A DNA stretch of 64,000 nt from Salirhabdus euzebyi (GTDB lineage: Bacteria; Bacillota; Bacilli; Bacillales; Alkalibacillaceae): assembly GCF_014207435.1 (NCBI RefSeq), contig NZ_JACHGH010000007.1, positions 62,001 to 126,000 of the forward strand, written 5' to 3'. Position 1 is the first letter of the stretch, and each line of letters starts with the position of its first letter. Position numbers and translations under genes: made by a program. Positions 7,357-17,078 of this stretch are shown in pieces. Below the pieces are notes generated by a model, which was not told the DNA's origin, searched no databases, and was given only the letters and a program-made list of their open reading frames with translations.

Positions 7357-8565
7357 ATGGAATTGAGTTTACATATATTTAGGAATAAAAATTTTTTGCT
7401 ATATTTCATTATAGTGTGGGTATCTTCCTTAGGGGATTCTATCTTTATTATTGCTTTAACTTGGTTATTAGTAGAAATGACAGGTTCACCTTTAATTGTA
7501 GGTTCCTACTTGTTTGCAGTTGGAATCACAAAAATGATATTTGTTTTATTCGGTGGCGTCATTGTTGATCGGGTTGATGCAAGAAAGCTATTAGTTCTTT
7601 CAAATATAATACGAGCATTAATGATGTTTATTTTCCTTATGTTTATCATGTTTGGTTTGCCACCATTGTGGTTGTTTTATGTGGTTGGTGTTCTCTTTGG
7701 AGCAGTCGATTCGATAGCTGAACCTGCAGGTATCTCTTGCAGAAAAAGAATAGTAAAGGAGGAGCACTATACACAATCTATGAGCTTACTTATGGTGGCG
7801 AGTAATTCTTCATATATTATTGGGCCTATGATTGGAGCAACACTTATAGCCTTTGGAGGTATGTGGCTAGCGATTTTAGTTAATGGCTTATCCTTTGTGC
7901 TTGTCGTTATACTATTTATGTTTATTTCATTTCGTGTAACAGATGAAGAAGAAATAGTAAGCAAGTCTTTTATCAAAAGCCTCTTGGAAGGATTTAAGTA
8001 TTTTGTGAAAACCCCAGTAATAGTAGCGATGTCAACACAAGCCTTTATTACAAATGCTTCCGTTGGAGCTGCTATGATTTCTATACCATTTTTAATAAAG
8101 AAATATGAATTAGGTGTTGAAAGCTATGGTTTAATCCATACCTTTTTAGGTATTGGAAGTGCTATTGGTGCCCTTCTTTTTATCGTTTTTACGATAAAAA
8201 GGCCAAAGCCTTATATGGTTCTAATTACGGTTTTTATTCAAGGTGCACTTATTATGTTAATTGGGTTTAGTCATCAACTAATTTTCCTTGCTATAATGTT
8301 TCTCTTTATAGGTGTACAAGAGTCTGCAATTAATGTTTTAGCACCTAGTGTAAATCAAACAATCATCCCAAATAAAATGTTTGGAAGAGTAATAGGTATT
8401 ATGATTTTAATTATGGGTAGCTCCACACCCATTTCTCAAGCTTTATCTGGTTGGTTAATGGAGTCACTTAAACCAGAAATAATGTTTGTTGGAGCAGGGA
8501 TCTTACAAATGTCCGGTGCAATTGCGACCTATTTAGTACCTGCAGTTCGCAATTTTGGTAAATGA
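7357..8565 (+). CDS. MFS transporter, macrolide-efflux (Mef/MFS_3) type
   Basis: 402 residues from the ATG at 7357, chosen because GGAGGAG (7344-7350) lies six bases ahead; a TTG at 7342 is in frame but sits within the ribosome site. Twelve predicted membrane helices. The loop GGVIVDRVDARKLLVLSN between helices 2 and 3 is the MFS signature, and the N-terminus FRNKNFLLYF...SLGDSIFIIALTWLLVEMTGSP resembles Mef-type drug exporters. Substrate unknown; drug export is inferred from family and from the attenuator-like leader. The following GNAT gene starts within 25 bases and may be cotranscribed. Confidence 0.85.
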   Translation: MELSLHIFRNKNFLLYFIIVWVSSLGDSIFIIALTWLLVEMTGSPLIVGSYLFAVGITKMIFVLFGGVIVDRVDARKLLVLSNIIRALMMFIFLMFIMFGLPPLWLFYVVGVLFGAVDSIAEPAGISCRKRIVKEEHYTQSMSLLMVASNSSYIIGPMIGATLIAFGGMWLAILVNGLSFVLVVILFMFISFRVTDEEEIVSKSFIKSLLEGFKYFVKTPVIVAMSTQAFITNASVGAAMISIPFLIKKYELGVESYGLIHTFLGIGSAIGALLFIVFTIKRPKPYMVLITVFIQGALIMLIGFSHQLIFLAIMFLFIGVQESAINVLAPSVNQTIIPNKMFGRVIGIMILIMGSSTPISQALSGWLMESLKPEIMFVGAGILQMSGAIATYLVPAVRNFGK

Positions 8566-8588
8566 GACTAAAAAGGAGAGAAGAAAAG

Positions 8589-9101
8589 ATGGTATTGGTA
8601 AGAAAGGCATTATTTAATGATATATATGGAATTAGAAGGGTTTGTGTAGAGGGGTATAGAGCTACCTATAAAAACCTATTATCAAATGATTATATTGAAC
8701 GTACGATAGATAAATTTTATAATCTAGACCGTTTAGCAAATGAGGTTACGAATCCTGAAGGGTGGGACGGCTGGTTTGTTGCCCTTGAAAACGGAGAAGT
8801 AGTTGGAGCTGGTGGTGGTGGAATGACTAGTGAAAACACGGGGGAGGTTTTTGTTTTATATCTAGATCCGACAAGAAGAGGAGAAGGAATCGGAAGCCTC
8901 TTACTAAAAGCCATTTCGGATGAACAATTAGCAAAAGGGGCAACGGAACAATGGGTTTCCGTACAAATGAATAATGAGAAGGGTATTCCTTTTTATAAAG
9001 CACGTGGGTTTCAATATCATTCCGAACAAAGAACCTATGAAAGTGAGAAAGCTGATCACGCTATATCCCTGCGCCTAGTCAGAAAGTTGCAACGTGATTA
9101 A
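8589..9101 (+). CDS. GNAT family N-acetyltransferase
   Basis: 171 residues from ATG 8589 (ribosome site AAAGGAG at 8572-8578); a start at 8562 would overlap the MFS stop as ATGA but lacks a good ribosome site. The acetyl-CoA motif A is RRGEGIGSLLL, preceded by the strand VFVLYLDPT; motif B contains IPFYKARGFQYH. Substrate unknown. Close behind an MFS exporter gene on the same strand, so it may belong to the same transcription unit. Confidence 0.85.
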   Translation: MVLVRKALFNDIYGIRRVCVEGYRATYKNLLSNDYIERTIDKFYNLDRLANEVTNPEGWDGWFVALENGEVVGAGGGGMTSENTGEVFVLYLDPTRRGEGIGSLLLKAISDEQLAKGATEQWVSVQMNNEKGIPFYKARGFQYHSEQRTYESEKADHAISLRLVRKLQRD

Positions 9102-9172
9102 GCTTGATAATCTTCGGAAGAATCGTTATCCTCTAGTTAAATAGCAAATTCACTAGATAGTGGGGGAATAAA

Positions 9173-9331
9173 ATGTTTTGGTTACTAGTTTGTATAGCAA
9201 TTGTACTAGCAGTATTAGGTCTATCACTAATGGCGATTTCGAAAGGTTACTCCTATCAGCATAAAATTGATCCCCTGCCAGGTGATGAAGATAATACAGA
9301 AGAAGAAAATAAAACAGGTGAAAAAGGCTAA
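9173..9331 (+). CDS. Small membrane protein, YtzI-like
   Basis: 52 residues; ATG with GTGGGGG upstream. One membrane helix (about 2-24: WLLVCIAIVLAVLGLSLM) followed by SKGYSYQHKIDPLPGD and an acidic/lysine tail. The segment SKGY-x-Y-x-H-x-IDPLP resembles the YtzI family of Bacillus small membrane proteins; this comes from memory of the family, not a search. The terminator stem begins inside the last codons. Confidence 0.65.
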   Translation: MFWLLVCIAIVLAVLGLSLMAISKGYSYQHKIDPLPGDEDNTEEENKTGEKG

Positions 9332-9354
9332 ATGTAAAACCTTTTCACCTGTTT
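9311..9354 (+). terminator. Terminator overlapping the end of the YtzI-like gene
   Basis: AAACAGGTGAAAAGG-type stem with CCTTTTCACCTGTTT; overlaps the stop codon at 9329-9331. Confidence 0.85.
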
Positions 9355-9436
9355 GGATTTAGTCATGCATAATTTACTACACCGTTTCTATCTATAACAT
9401 CAATCTAGGTGAAAAGAATCTTGTATAAATAGCCAT

Positions 9437-10564
9437 TTACGAGAACCTTTTTATCGAGAAGGGTTCTAAATCATATGGCATAGTTTTATTTTCGATAAGT
9501 TGGCTTAATATTTCACCCACGACACTACCAAACTTAAATCCGTGTCCGGAAAATCCACAAGCAATGGCTACATGTGGATGATTCGGAAGCTGATCTATAA
9601 TAAAATCCCCATCAGGTGTATTGGTGTAAATACACGTTTTTCCTTGTTTGAAATTTCCTGCCTTCGGAAAGTACTGGCGTAAAACGTTAGAAACATCTGC
9701 TTTATCTTCTTCATACTTTCCGAACTCTTCTATTGGTTCCTCTATACTGATGGGGATTCCGCCATCATGTCTTCCTATCTTCACACCTGCTTGATCAATG
9801 TTGGGAAACCCATAATACATGCCCTCCTTTACATCCATCGTAAAAGCAGGAAATTTAGAAGGGTGATAAGTTTCCCCATTATCATCAAACCAGGAAAATG
9901 TCTTTCTCACTGTTTGTAATGGTAGGGAAAGGTTTAGTGTCTTTAACAATTTTGATGCCCATGCACCTGCTGTGACAATTAGGGAGTGTGATCGATATGT
10001 TTCGCCCTTCATTTGAACAGCAACACCATTGTTTTCCAATTGTATATTGGATACAGTACTATTCATTTTTAAAGTTGCCCCGTGTGATTTCGCTAATTCT
10101 TTATAACTAGAAATACACGCTTCACTAAACAGTACACCAGATGTCTTCTCAAGACACCCTACATAGTGGGCTGGTAGAGCAAAACCAGGCCACCTACGGT
10201 TAATTTCACTCCCTGTTAACACTTCTATTGGCAAGTTGTGTTTATTTGCACTAGCTTGCACCTCTTTTACAAAAGGTGAATTTTCTTCGCCTATATTTAT
10301 TACCCCTGTTTGTTCGAATATTTTCTTTCTTGTTTCCTTTTGTAACTCTAACCATAGTTTCTGTGCACGTAAGGCCAAAGGTACATAGGTAGCACCTTCT
10401 CCGTATGCATGACGAATGATCCTTGTTTCCCCGTGATGAGATCCATTTGAATGTGGCGGATCAAAAGAATCTACTAAGAGAACAGATTTTCCTTGCCTTG
10501 CTAAATAATAACCTGAGGCCATTCCCATTGACCCAGCCCCAACAATAATCGTGTCATATTTCAT
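9437..10564 (-). CDS. Monomeric sarcosine oxidase / N-methyl-tryptophan oxidase (DAO family)
   Basis: 375 residues. N-terminal Rossmann FAD site DTIIVGAGSMGMASGYYLA, then SNGSHHGETRIIRHAYGE, matching SoxA/SolA. Cys336 in ACGFSGHGFK is the position that carries the covalent FAD in monomeric sarcosine oxidase. Reaction of the family: oxidative demethylation of an N-methyl amino acid, giving the free amino acid, formaldehyde and hydrogen peroxide. The substrate cannot be told apart from sequence alone; sarcosine is most likely in Bacillus. Cytoplasmic, single gene, divergent from the riboflavin operon; FAD dependence is the only visible link. Confidence 0.88.
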   Translation of the reverse strand: MKYDTIIVGAGSMGMASGYYLARQGKSVLLVDSFDPPHSNGSHHGETRIIRHAYGEGATYVPLALRAQKLWLELQKETRKKIFEQTGVINIGEENSPFVKEVQASANKHNLPIEVLTGSEINRRWPGFALPAHYVGCLEKTSGVLFSEACISSYKELAKSHGATLKMNSTVSNIQLENNGVAVQMKGETYRSHSLIVTAGAWASKLLKTLNLSLPLQTVRKTFSWFDDNGETYHPSKFPAFTMDVKEGMYYGFPNIDQAGVKIGRHDGGIPISIEEPIEEFGKYEEDKADVSNVLRQYFPKAGNFKQGKTCIYTNTPDGDFIIDQLPNHPHVAIACGFSGHGFKFGSVVGEILSQLIENKTMPYDLEPFSIKRFS

Positions 10565-10725
10565 TTGTTTACCTCCCCGAATGCAACTGTTATGTAAATT
10601 AGAAGGAATTTTACCATATAACAGCTAATAAAGAAAACCTGACTAGGTCCATTCTTGGGTTTAACAAGTGCAATGTTTTGTACATTCTTTTGTGAGAGTG
10701 ATATAATTACGGAAATTAAATAATT

Positions 10726-11005
10726 TCCTTCGGGGTCGGGTGAAAATCCCAACCGGCGGTGATGGAACACGATTGTTCCTCAGTCCGTGACCCGCTCGGT
10801 AATGTATTATCGATCGGTGGACCTGGTGTAACTCCAGGACCGACAGTATAGTCTGGATGGGAGAAGGATTTTGTATTTCTTGTTAGAGTAGTGCGTCTGT
10901 TAAATCCAATAACAAACGTTTATTTCGTGTTGTTATTGTTTTCATACCATTACTTCATACATGTAAATTCTCTCCCTCCTAGATTTTATCTAGGGGGGAT
11001 TTCTT
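10726..11005 (+). promoter_or_regulatory. FMN riboswitch (RFN element) with downstream attenuator
   Basis: The aptamer occupies about 10726-10869: it opens CTTCGGGGTCGGGTG, then AAATCCCAACCGGCGGTGAT, AGTCCGTGAC, GGTGGACCTGGTG and closes TGGATGGGAGAAGGA, all conserved blocks of the RFN element. About 100 bases later CTCCCTCCTAGAT/ATCTAGGGGGG (10972-10999) forms a terminator just before ribD. Known mechanism: FMN binding favours termination and shuts off riboflavin synthesis. Confidence 0.97.
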
Positions 11006-11023
11006 ATTTTGGGGGTTACAATC

Positions 11024-12118
11024 ATGAATGACGAGTATTACATGGAATTTGCCTTATCTCTCGGAAAAAAAATAGTAGGACAAACTAGTCCTAACCCACC
11101 AGTCGGTGCAGTTGTTGTGAATAACGGTCAGATTGTAGGCTTCGGAGCACACTTAAAGGCTGGCGGACCACACGCAGAAGTGCATGCATTAAATATGGCG
11201 GGAGAAAAGGCGAAAGGTTCTACCGTATATGTAACATTAGAACCTTGTAGTCATCATGGTAGAACTCCTCCTTGTGCGGACTTGTTAATTAACAAGGAGG
11301 TAAGCCGTGTTGTAATAGCAACAACTGATCCATTTGAAAAGGTTGCTGGAAATGGAATTAAGCGACTTCAGGAGGCGGGATTAGAAGTTGAAGTTGGTGT
11401 TCTAAAAGAAAAGGCAGATGAAGTGAACGAGCAGTTTTTTCACTACATAAAAACAAAAAAACCGTACGTTACACTGAAATCAGCAACAAGTCTTGATGGA
11501 AAAATTGCTACAGCAAGTGGAGAAAGTAAATGGATCACAAGTGAAGAGGCAAGATTAGATGCTCACAAGTATCGCCATAGTCATGACGCTATACTCGTTG
11601 GAGTCAACACAGTACTAAAGGATGATCCTAGTTTAACTACTAGATTACCTGTTGAGGGGAAAAATCCAATTCGGATAATTTTGGATACGAACTTACGAAC
11701 TCCGTTACATGCAAAAGTTATGACGCAAAATGATGCAAATACTTGGATTGTAGTTGGTAAATCTGTTAGGCGAGAGGAAAAAGAAGCCTATCTAAACTAT
11801 AATCATGTTGAAATAATTCAGCTCACTAATGAGACAATTAATATAAGCGAACTGCTTCATGTTTTAGCAGAAAAAAGTATTATGTCTGTTTTTGTGGAAG
11901 GTGGAGCTGAAGTGAATGGCAGCTTTTTAAAAGTTGGAGCGGTAAATCAAGTAATCACATACATGGCACCTAAGCTAATAGGAGGAAAAAATGCCCCTAC
12001 AGCCATAGGTGGTGCAGGTATTGATTCTTTAGAGGTAGCGTTACCATTACAAATAATATCAATAGAGAAAATTGGACCAGACATAAAAATCATTTCAAGG
12101 GTAGAAGATGACACTTAA
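11024..12118 (+). CDS. ribD: Riboflavin biosynthesis protein RibD (deaminase-reductase)
   Basis: Bifunctional enzyme for the second and third steps of riboflavin synthesis: deaminates the pyrimidine product of GTP cyclohydrolase II and reduces its ribosyl side chain. 364 residues. N-terminal zinc deaminase has HAEVHAL and PCSHHGRTPPCADLLI (zinc His/Cys ligands, catalytic Glu). The C-terminal reductase (from about 145) has TLKSATSLDGKIAT, SKWITSEEAR and FVEGGAEVNGSF. ATG 11024 is chosen because GGGGG lies eight bases upstream; an in-frame TTG at 11009 is poorer. First gene of the operon, directly behind the FMN riboswitch terminator. Confidence 0.96.
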   Translation: MNDEYYMEFALSLGKKIVGQTSPNPPVGAVVVNNGQIVGFGAHLKAGGPHAEVHALNMAGEKAKGSTVYVTLEPCSHHGRTPPCADLLINKEVSRVVIATTDPFEKVAGNGIKRLQEAGLEVEVGVLKEKADEVNEQFFHYIKTKKPYVTLKSATSLDGKIATASGESKWITSEEARLDAHKYRHSHDAILVGVNTVLKDDPSLTTRLPVEGKNPIRIILDTNLRTPLHAKVMTQNDANTWIVVGKSVRREEKEAYLNYNHVEIIQLTNETINISELLHVLAEKSIMSVFVEGGAEVNGSFLKVGAVNQVITYMAPKLIGGKNAPTAIGGAGIDSLEVALPLQIISIEKIGPDIKIISRVEDDT

Positions 12119-12140
12119 ATAATTGGTAAGGATGATAAAC

Positions 12141-12803
12141 ATGTTTACAGGAATTATTGAGGAACTTGGAGTTATTAAAAACATCAAGAAAGAAGAGCAG
12201 GCAATTGAAATGACTGTAAGTGCTAATGAAATTCTTCGTGATGTGAAAATGGGAGACAGCATTGCCGTTAATGGTGTATGTCTTACGGTTACAGATTTTA
12301 CAAATGAGTATTTCACAGTTGACATTATGCCTGAGACGGTTAAAGCAACCTCTTTAAAAATGTTGAATGTTGGTTCGAAAGTTAATCTAGAAAGATCCAT
12401 GCATGCTAATGGGAGGTTCGGTGGCCATTTTGTTTCTGGACATGTGGACGGTATTGGGAAAATAGTGGAAAAGAATCGAGTAGCGAATGCCGTTTACTAT
12501 AAAATAGAGGTTCCGCCTACTCTTTCCCATTTATTTATGTTAAAAGGGTCTGTTGCGATAGATGGAACGAGCTTAACGGTTTTCGGTGTAGAACAAAATG
12601 TTATTACCATTTCACTTATTCCTCATACACTAACAAACACCGTTATTGGAGACAAAAAAGAAGGGGATATCGTGAACATAGAGTGTGATATGTTAGCGAA
12701 ATATGTTGTAAATATGCTTTCGAATAATGTAAGTCAGTTTAAAAAAGATAGATCGAACATAAGCGAAGATTTCTTAAAGGACAACGGGTTTATTAACAGT
12801 TAA
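12141..12803 (+). CDS. ribE: Riboflavin synthase alpha chain
   Basis: Dismutates two 6,7-dimethyl-8-ribityllumazines to riboflavin plus the pyrimidine. 220 residues from ATG 12141, giving the canonical start MFTGIIEELG; the ribosome site is AAGGATG just ahead. Two lumazine-binding repeats, each with the GxSxAVNGxCLTV-like strand (residues about 1-97: SIAVNGVCLTV; 98-195: SVAIDGTSLTV). Contains the expected SMHANGRFGGHFVSGHVDG. Twenty-odd bases after ribD in the same operon. Confidence 0.96.
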   Translation: MFTGIIEELGVIKNIKKEEQAIEMTVSANEILRDVKMGDSIAVNGVCLTVTDFTNEYFTVDIMPETVKATSLKMLNVGSKVNLERSMHANGRFGGHFVSGHVDGIGKIVEKNRVANAVYYKIEVPPTLSHLFMLKGSVAIDGTSLTVFGVEQNVITISLIPHTLTNTVIGDKKEGDIVNIECDMLAKYVVNMLSNNVSQFKKDRSNISEDFLKDNGFINS

Positions 12804-12851
12804 TTTTCAGAAGAATACCTGCTTGGCATTAACATAAAAGGAAGTGATGAT

Positions 12852-14057
12852 ATGTTTAACACGATTGAAGAGGCTATAAATGATTTAAAAGCTGGGAAAG
12901 TAGTTATTGTAGTAGATGATGAAGATCGTGAAAATGAAGGGGATTTTGTAGCACTATCAGAAAAAGCAACTCCAGAAGTGATTAATTTTATGATTAAACA
13001 CGGTAAAGGGTTAGTCTGCACAACCATTACGGAAGAGCTTGCAATAAAGCTTGAATTACATCCGATGGCTCGCCAAAATACAGATCCTTATGGGACAGCG
13101 TTTACTGTAAGTATTGATCATAAAAGTACGACAACAGGAATTAGTGCACTAGAACGTTCTACTACGATTACGGAATTATTAAATCCAGACTCTAAACCTA
13201 CTGATTTTAAAAGGCCAGGACACGTTTTTCCTATTGTAGCAAAAAGTGGTGGAGTGTTAAGACGTGCAGGTCACACAGAAGCTTCCGTAGACCTAGCAAA
13301 ATTAAGTGGAGCTTTCCCGTCCGGTGTTATTTGTGAAATCATTAAAGACGACGGGACAATGGCTCGTGTTCCTGATTTAAAAGAAATCGCAAAACAATTC
13401 GATCTAAAACTTATTACGATTAAAGATTTAATTGAATACCGCAACCAAAAGGAAAAACTAGTTAATCGAGAAGTAGAGGTGAAATTACCTACAGAATTTG
13501 GTGATTTCAAGGCCGTTGCTTACACAAATGCAGTAGACAACAAAGAACATATCGCTCTTATTAAGGGGGATATTGATCCTGAGCATCCAACACTTGTCCG
13601 TGTTCACTCAGAGTGTTTAACTGGTGATATATTTGGCTCCTATCGGTGTGACTGTGGCCCACAGCTTCATGCTGCGTTAGCTCAAATAGAAGAAGAAGGT
13701 AATGGTATTCTTCTATATATGCGTCAAGAAGGAAGAGGCATTGGATTGATAAATAAACTACGTGCCTATAAACTTCAAGAGCAAGGCTATGACACGGTAG
13801 AAGCAAATGAAAAACTTGGATTTGCACCAGATTTAAGAGACTATGGAATAGGCGCTCAAATATTACGTGATTTAGGTGTGCAAAAAATGCGACTATTAAC
13901 AAATAATCCAAGAAAAATAAAAGGATTAAAAGGTTATAATCTAGAGGTTACAGAAAGAGTACCTATTCAGTTACCACATAGGGCAGAGAATGAAAACTAT
14001 ATTAAAACAAAACATGAAAAATTGGGGCATATGCTTCAATTCCACAATAACAATTAA
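12852..14057 (+). CDS. ribBA: RibBA: DHBP synthase / GTP cyclohydrolase II
   Basis: Fusion of the two entry enzymes of riboflavin synthesis. The N-terminal half (about 1-200) is 3,4-dihydroxy-2-butanone-4-phosphate synthase with [12 protein letters not shown] and [12 protein letters not shown]. The C-terminal half is GTP cyclohydrolase II with zinc ligands in [18 protein letters not shown] and the active-site [12 protein letters not shown]. 401 residues, the normal fused length, all key residues present. Start ATG follows AAAGGAAGTGATG. Third gene of the operon. Confidence 0.97.
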   Translation: MFNTIEEAINDLKAGKVVIVVDDEDRENEGDFVALSEKATPEVINFMIKHGKGLVCTTITEELAIKLELHPMARQNTDPYGTAFTVSIDHKSTTTGISALERSTTITELLNPDSKPTDFKRPGHVFPIVAKSGGVLRRAGHTEASVDLAKLSGAFPSGVICEIIKDDGTMARVPDLKEIAKQFDLKLITIKDLIEYRNQKEKLVNREVEVKLPTEFGDFKAVAYTNAVDNKEHIALIKGDIDPEHPTLVRVHSECLTGDIFGSYRCDCGPQLHAALAQIEEEGNGILLYMRQEGRGIGLINKLRAYKLQEQGYDTVEANEKLGFAPDLRDYGIGAQILRDLGVQKMRLLTNNPRKIKGLKGYNLEVTERVPIQLPHRAENENYIKTKHEKLGHMLQFHNNN

Positions 14058-14073
14058 AGCAGGAGGAATAGAA

Positions 14074-14541
14074 ATGGGTAAAGTATTTGAAGGAAGTTTA
14101 GTAGGCACAGATTTAACAGTAGGTATCGTAGTAGGGCGTTTTAATGAATTTATTACAAGCAAGCTACTAGGTGGAGCAGTCGACACTTTAAAAAGACATG
14201 GAGTAGATGAAAATAACATAGATATTGCATGGGTACCGGGTGCCTTTGAAATCCCATTAGTTGCGCAAAAAATGGCTAGCTTAGAAAAGTATGATGCAGT
14301 TATTACACTAGGAACAGTCATTCGTGGTTCAACTCCTCATTTTGACTACGTTTGTAATGAAGCGGCAAAAGGGGTATCACAAGCTTCTCTAAAAACTGGT
14401 AAACCAGTTATTTTTGGCGTTCTTACAACAGAATCTATTGAACAAGCTATTGAGCGTGCTGGCACAAAAGCAGGTAACAAAGGTAGTGAATCTGCTGTTG
14501 CGGCTATAGAAATGGCTCAATTAGTAAAAACTTTAGGATAA
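14074..14541 (+). CDS. ribH: 6,7-dimethyl-8-ribityllumazine synthase
   Basis: Condenses the ribityl-aminopyrimidine with dihydroxybutanone phosphate; forms icosahedral capsids in Bacillus. 155 residues from ATG 14074, set by AGGAGG at 14061-14066 (a longer in-frame reading from 13990 lies inside ribBA). Motifs: [43 protein letters not shown] with the catalytic His, and [11 protein letters not shown]. Last gene of the operon, with a terminator ten bases on. Confidence 0.97.
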   Translation: MGKVFEGSLVGTDLTVGIVVGRFNEFITSKLLGGAVDTLKRHGVDENNIDIAWVPGAFEIPLVAQKMASLEKYDAVITLGTVIRGSTPHFDYVCNEAAKGVSQASLKTGKPVIFGVLTTESIEQAIERAGTKAGNKGSESAVAAIEMAQLVKTLG

Positions 14542-14550
14542 TAAACAGTA

Positions 14551-14583
14551 AAAACTAGGATTGTAAAAATCCTAGTTTTTTTA
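14551..14583 (+). terminator. Terminator of the riboflavin operon
   Basis: AAAAACTAGGATT/AATCCTAGTTTTTTT hairpin with T-run. Confidence 0.92.
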
Positions 14584-14637
14584 ATACTCGAAGAAACTCC
14601 TATAAAGGTTTAAAGTAAAAAATGCGGTATGACTTGG

Positions 14638-14678
14638 CAAATCACAATATTTTATACAGTAGAAAATATTGTGATTTG
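14638..14678. promoter_or_regulatory. Perfect 16-bp inverted repeat upstream of pncA
   Basis: CAAATCACAATATTTT (14638-14653) is followed after nine bases by its exact complement AAAATATTGTGATTTG (14663-14678). It has no T-run, lies beyond the riboflavin-operon terminator and about 40 bases before the pncA start. An operator for a dimeric repressor, perhaps of NAD metabolism, is the likeliest reading; a messenger 5' hairpin is the alternative. Confidence 0.5.
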
Positions 14679-14720
14679 TTAAGACAGAGTATACTATGAG
14701 GAAAAAGGAGTGAGAGGGAA

Positions 14721-15272
14721 ATGTCAAAAAAAGCACTTATCAATATTGACTATACATATGACTTTGTAGCTTCTGATGGGCAACTAACGTGTGGTGAACC
14801 GGGACAAAAGATTGAAAAAAAAATTGTAGAATTAACAGAGCAATTTATAAAGGCCGGCGATTATACTGTTTTTGCGATAGATGGACATGATGAAAAAGAT
14901 GTCTATCATCCTGAAACAAAACTATTTCCACCACACAATATAATTGGTACTGCTGGCCGAGAACTTTATGGAAAATTAAATGATCTATTTACAGAATACA
15001 ATCATCAAGAGAACATTTATTATATGGATAAAACACGCTATAGTGCATTTGCTGGAACTGATTTGGAAATGAAATTAAGAGAACGAAATATAAAAGAAAT
15101 TCATCTAGTTGGGGTTTGTACGGATATTTGTGTTCTGCATACTGCTGTAGATGCTTATAATAAAGGTTTTGATATTGTTGTCTATAAGAATGCAGTAGCC
15201 AGCTTCAATCAACAAGGACATGAATGGGCACTTGGTCATTTTGCTAACACTTTAGGTGCTAAAATCATATAG
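14721..15272 (+). CDS. pncA: Nicotinamidase (isochorismatase-like cysteine hydrolase)
   Basis: Hydrolyses nicotinamide to nicotinate for NAD salvage. 183 residues. Active-site Asp in INIDYTYDFV, metal ligands in AIDGHDEKDVYHPE, a lysine in MDKTRYSAFAGTDL, and the nucleophile Cys in GVCTDICVLHTA. Segments such as LTCGEPG, RLFPPHNI-like (KLFPPHNI) and KTRYSAFAGTDLE match B. subtilis PncA (YueJ) closely. Good ribosome site (GGAGTGAGAGG). Single gene behind a 16-bp inverted repeat; the next transcript starts with its own T-box. Confidence 0.93.
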   Translation: MSKKALINIDYTYDFVASDGQLTCGEPGQKIEKKIVELTEQFIKAGDYTVFAIDGHDEKDVYHPETKLFPPHNIIGTAGRELYGKLNDLFTEYNHQENIYYMDKTRYSAFAGTDLEMKLRERNIKEIHLVGVCTDICVLHTAVDAYNKGFDIVVYKNAVASFNQQGHEWALGHFANTLGAKII

Positions 15273-15324
15273 TAAAATTGACTTTTTGAAAGAGAATTTG
15301 TATAGTTTATTTAATTCAAATAAT

Positions 15325-15560
15325 TGGAAACGATGAGAAGGATTAGTAAATGGCCCTATTTTTTGACAGAGAGGAAATCAATTTGCTGAAAGATTTCTAT
15401 AGAATAGTCATTGAACCTACCTTTGAGTTCAGTATGGAAACATACTTGCGGAGATATATCCGTTATCGTAAGGAAGTGTACAGTGCAATTTTGCTGTGAA
15501 TTAGGGTGGTAACGCCAAACCTCGGTCCCTTTGTGTAGGAAGGGACTCGAGGTTTTTTTA
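15325..15560 (+). promoter_or_regulatory. T-box leader of proS, proline specifier
   Basis: Stem I runs from about 15327: loop-E AGTA near 15346, AG-bulge region CAGAGAGGAAATC, and on the 3' side GAA-CCT-ACC. CCT at 15416-15418 is a proline codon in the specifier position. The T-box itself is AGGGTGGTAACGCC at about 15503-15516. The terminator CCTCGGTCCCT/AGGGACTCGAGG with a T-run ends near 15559. Known mechanism: uncharged tRNA-Pro pairs with specifier and T-box bulge and prevents termination. Confidence 0.93.
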
Positions 15561-15621
15561 TTTTCTCCATTTCAAATATTTAGGGAAAAATATTCATTAA
15601 CAACTAAAGCGAGGGATAAAC

Positions 15622-17061
15622 ATGTCAAAGAAAAAACAGTTCGTTGAAGAAATTACTTCAATGGATCAGGATTTCGCAAAATGGTACACAGACGTAGTAA
15701 AAAAAGCAGATTTGGTTGATTATGGTCCAGTTCGTGGATCTATGATTATTCGTCCATATGGATATGCAATATGGGAAAACATTAGAGATGTGCTAGACAA
15801 GAAAATAAAGGATACAGGGCATGAAAATGTGTATATGCCACTATTCATACCAGAAAGCCTATTACAAAAGGAAAAAGATCATATTGAGGGTTTTGCTCCA
15901 GAGGTTGCTTGGGTAACACATGGTGGATCAGAAGAATTGGCGGAAAGACTTTGTGTACGTCCAACCTCTGAGGTGCTTTTTTGTGAGCATTATAAAGATA
16001 TTATTCATTCTTATCGAGACTTACCAAAGTTATATAATCAGTGGAGCAACGTTGTCCGTTGGGAAAAAACAACAAGGCCTTTCCTCCGATCTTTAGAATT
16101 TTTATGGCAAGAAGGTCATACCTGTCACGCTACAAAAACAGAAGCGGAAGAAGAAACGTATAAAATGCTAGAAGTGTATGCATCCGTTTGTGAAGATTAT
16201 TTAGCCATACCTGTACTTAAGGGTAAGAAAACAGAAAAAGAAAAGTTTGCTGGTGCCGACTTCACTCTAACTATTGAAAGTATGATGCATGATGGAAAAG
16301 CGCTTCAATCGGGTACTTCACATTATTTAGGAACAGGTTTTGCCGAGGCATTTGGTATCCAATATACTGACCAAGATGGTGAATTGAAACATGTACATCA
16401 AACATCTTGGGGGTTCACTACACGCCTTATAGGAGCAATAATTATGGTTCACGGAGATGATAGAGGTTTAGTAGTACCTCCTAAAGTTGCTCCAACACAA
16501 GTAATGATTGTACCAATTGCTCAACATAAAGAGGGAGTTTTAGATAAGGCATATGAATTAAAAGAGCAATTAAGTAATCAATTCCGTGTTGGAATTGATG
16601 CAAGTGATAAAATGCCTGGTTGGAAATTTAATGAATATGAGATGAAGGGTATCCCTTTACGAATAGAAATTGGACCTAAGGATATAGAAAAGAACCAAGC
16701 TGTGTTGGTGAGAAGAGATACAGGAGAAAAGGTGTTTGTAGATTTAAATGATCTCGAAAGTGAAATCACAAGTACATTAGAAGACATTCAACAAGAGCTG
16801 TTTCAAAAAGCCTTGAACAATAGAGAAACGAAAACATCTGTAGCAATAAATATGGGCGAGTTCGAGGATGCTTTAACAAGAGATGGTGGTGGATTTGTTA
16901 AGGCGATGTGGTGTGGCAAATTAGAGTGTGAAGAAAAAATTAAAGAAGAAACGGGCGCTACTTCTCGCTGTATTCCTTTTGAAGAAGATAAGCTTGCTGA
17001 TAACTGTGTTAGCTGTAATGAACAAGCAAAACACCTTGTTTATTGGGGGAAAGCATACTAA
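15622..17061 (+). CDS. proS: Prolyl-tRNA synthetase, archaeal/eukaryal-type short form
   Basis: Charges tRNA-Pro. 479 residues against about 565 for the usual bacterial enzyme: it lacks the large INS editing domain and instead ends with a zinc-like domain ([11 protein letters not shown]...[18 protein letters not shown]). Class II core: [24 protein letters not shown], motif 2 [22 protein letters not shown], motif 3 [11 protein letters not shown], then anticodon domain. This type occurs beside the standard ProS in some Bacillus (for example the B. cereus group); whether a second proS exists lies outside the window. Controlled by the proline T-box just upstream; a GNAT follows 17 bases later. 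Confidence 0.95.
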   Translation: MSKKKQFVEEITSMDQDFAKWYTDVVKKADLVDYGPVRGSMIIRPYGYAIWENIRDVLDKKIKDTGHENVYMPLFIPESLLQKEKDHIEGFAPEVAWVTHGGSEELAERLCVRPTSEVLFCEHYKDIIHSYRDLPKLYNQWSNVVRWEKTTRPFLRSLEFLWQEGHTCHATKTEAEEETYKMLEVYASVCEDYLAIPVLKGKKTEKEKFAGADFTLTIESMMHDGKALQSGTSHYLGTGFAEAFGIQYTDQDGELKHVHQTSWGFTTRLIGAIIMVHGDDRGLVVPPKVAPTQVMIVPIAQHKEGVLDKAYELKEQLSNQFRVGIDASDKMPGWKFNEYEMKGIPLRIEIGPKDIEKNQAVLVRRDTGEKVFVDLNDLESEITSTLEDIQQELFQKALNNRETKTSVAINMGEFEDALTRDGGGFVKAMWCGKLECEEKIKEETGATSRCIPFEEDKLADNCVSCNEQAKHLVYWGKAY

Positions 17062-17078
17062 AAAGAATAGGTGAATAT

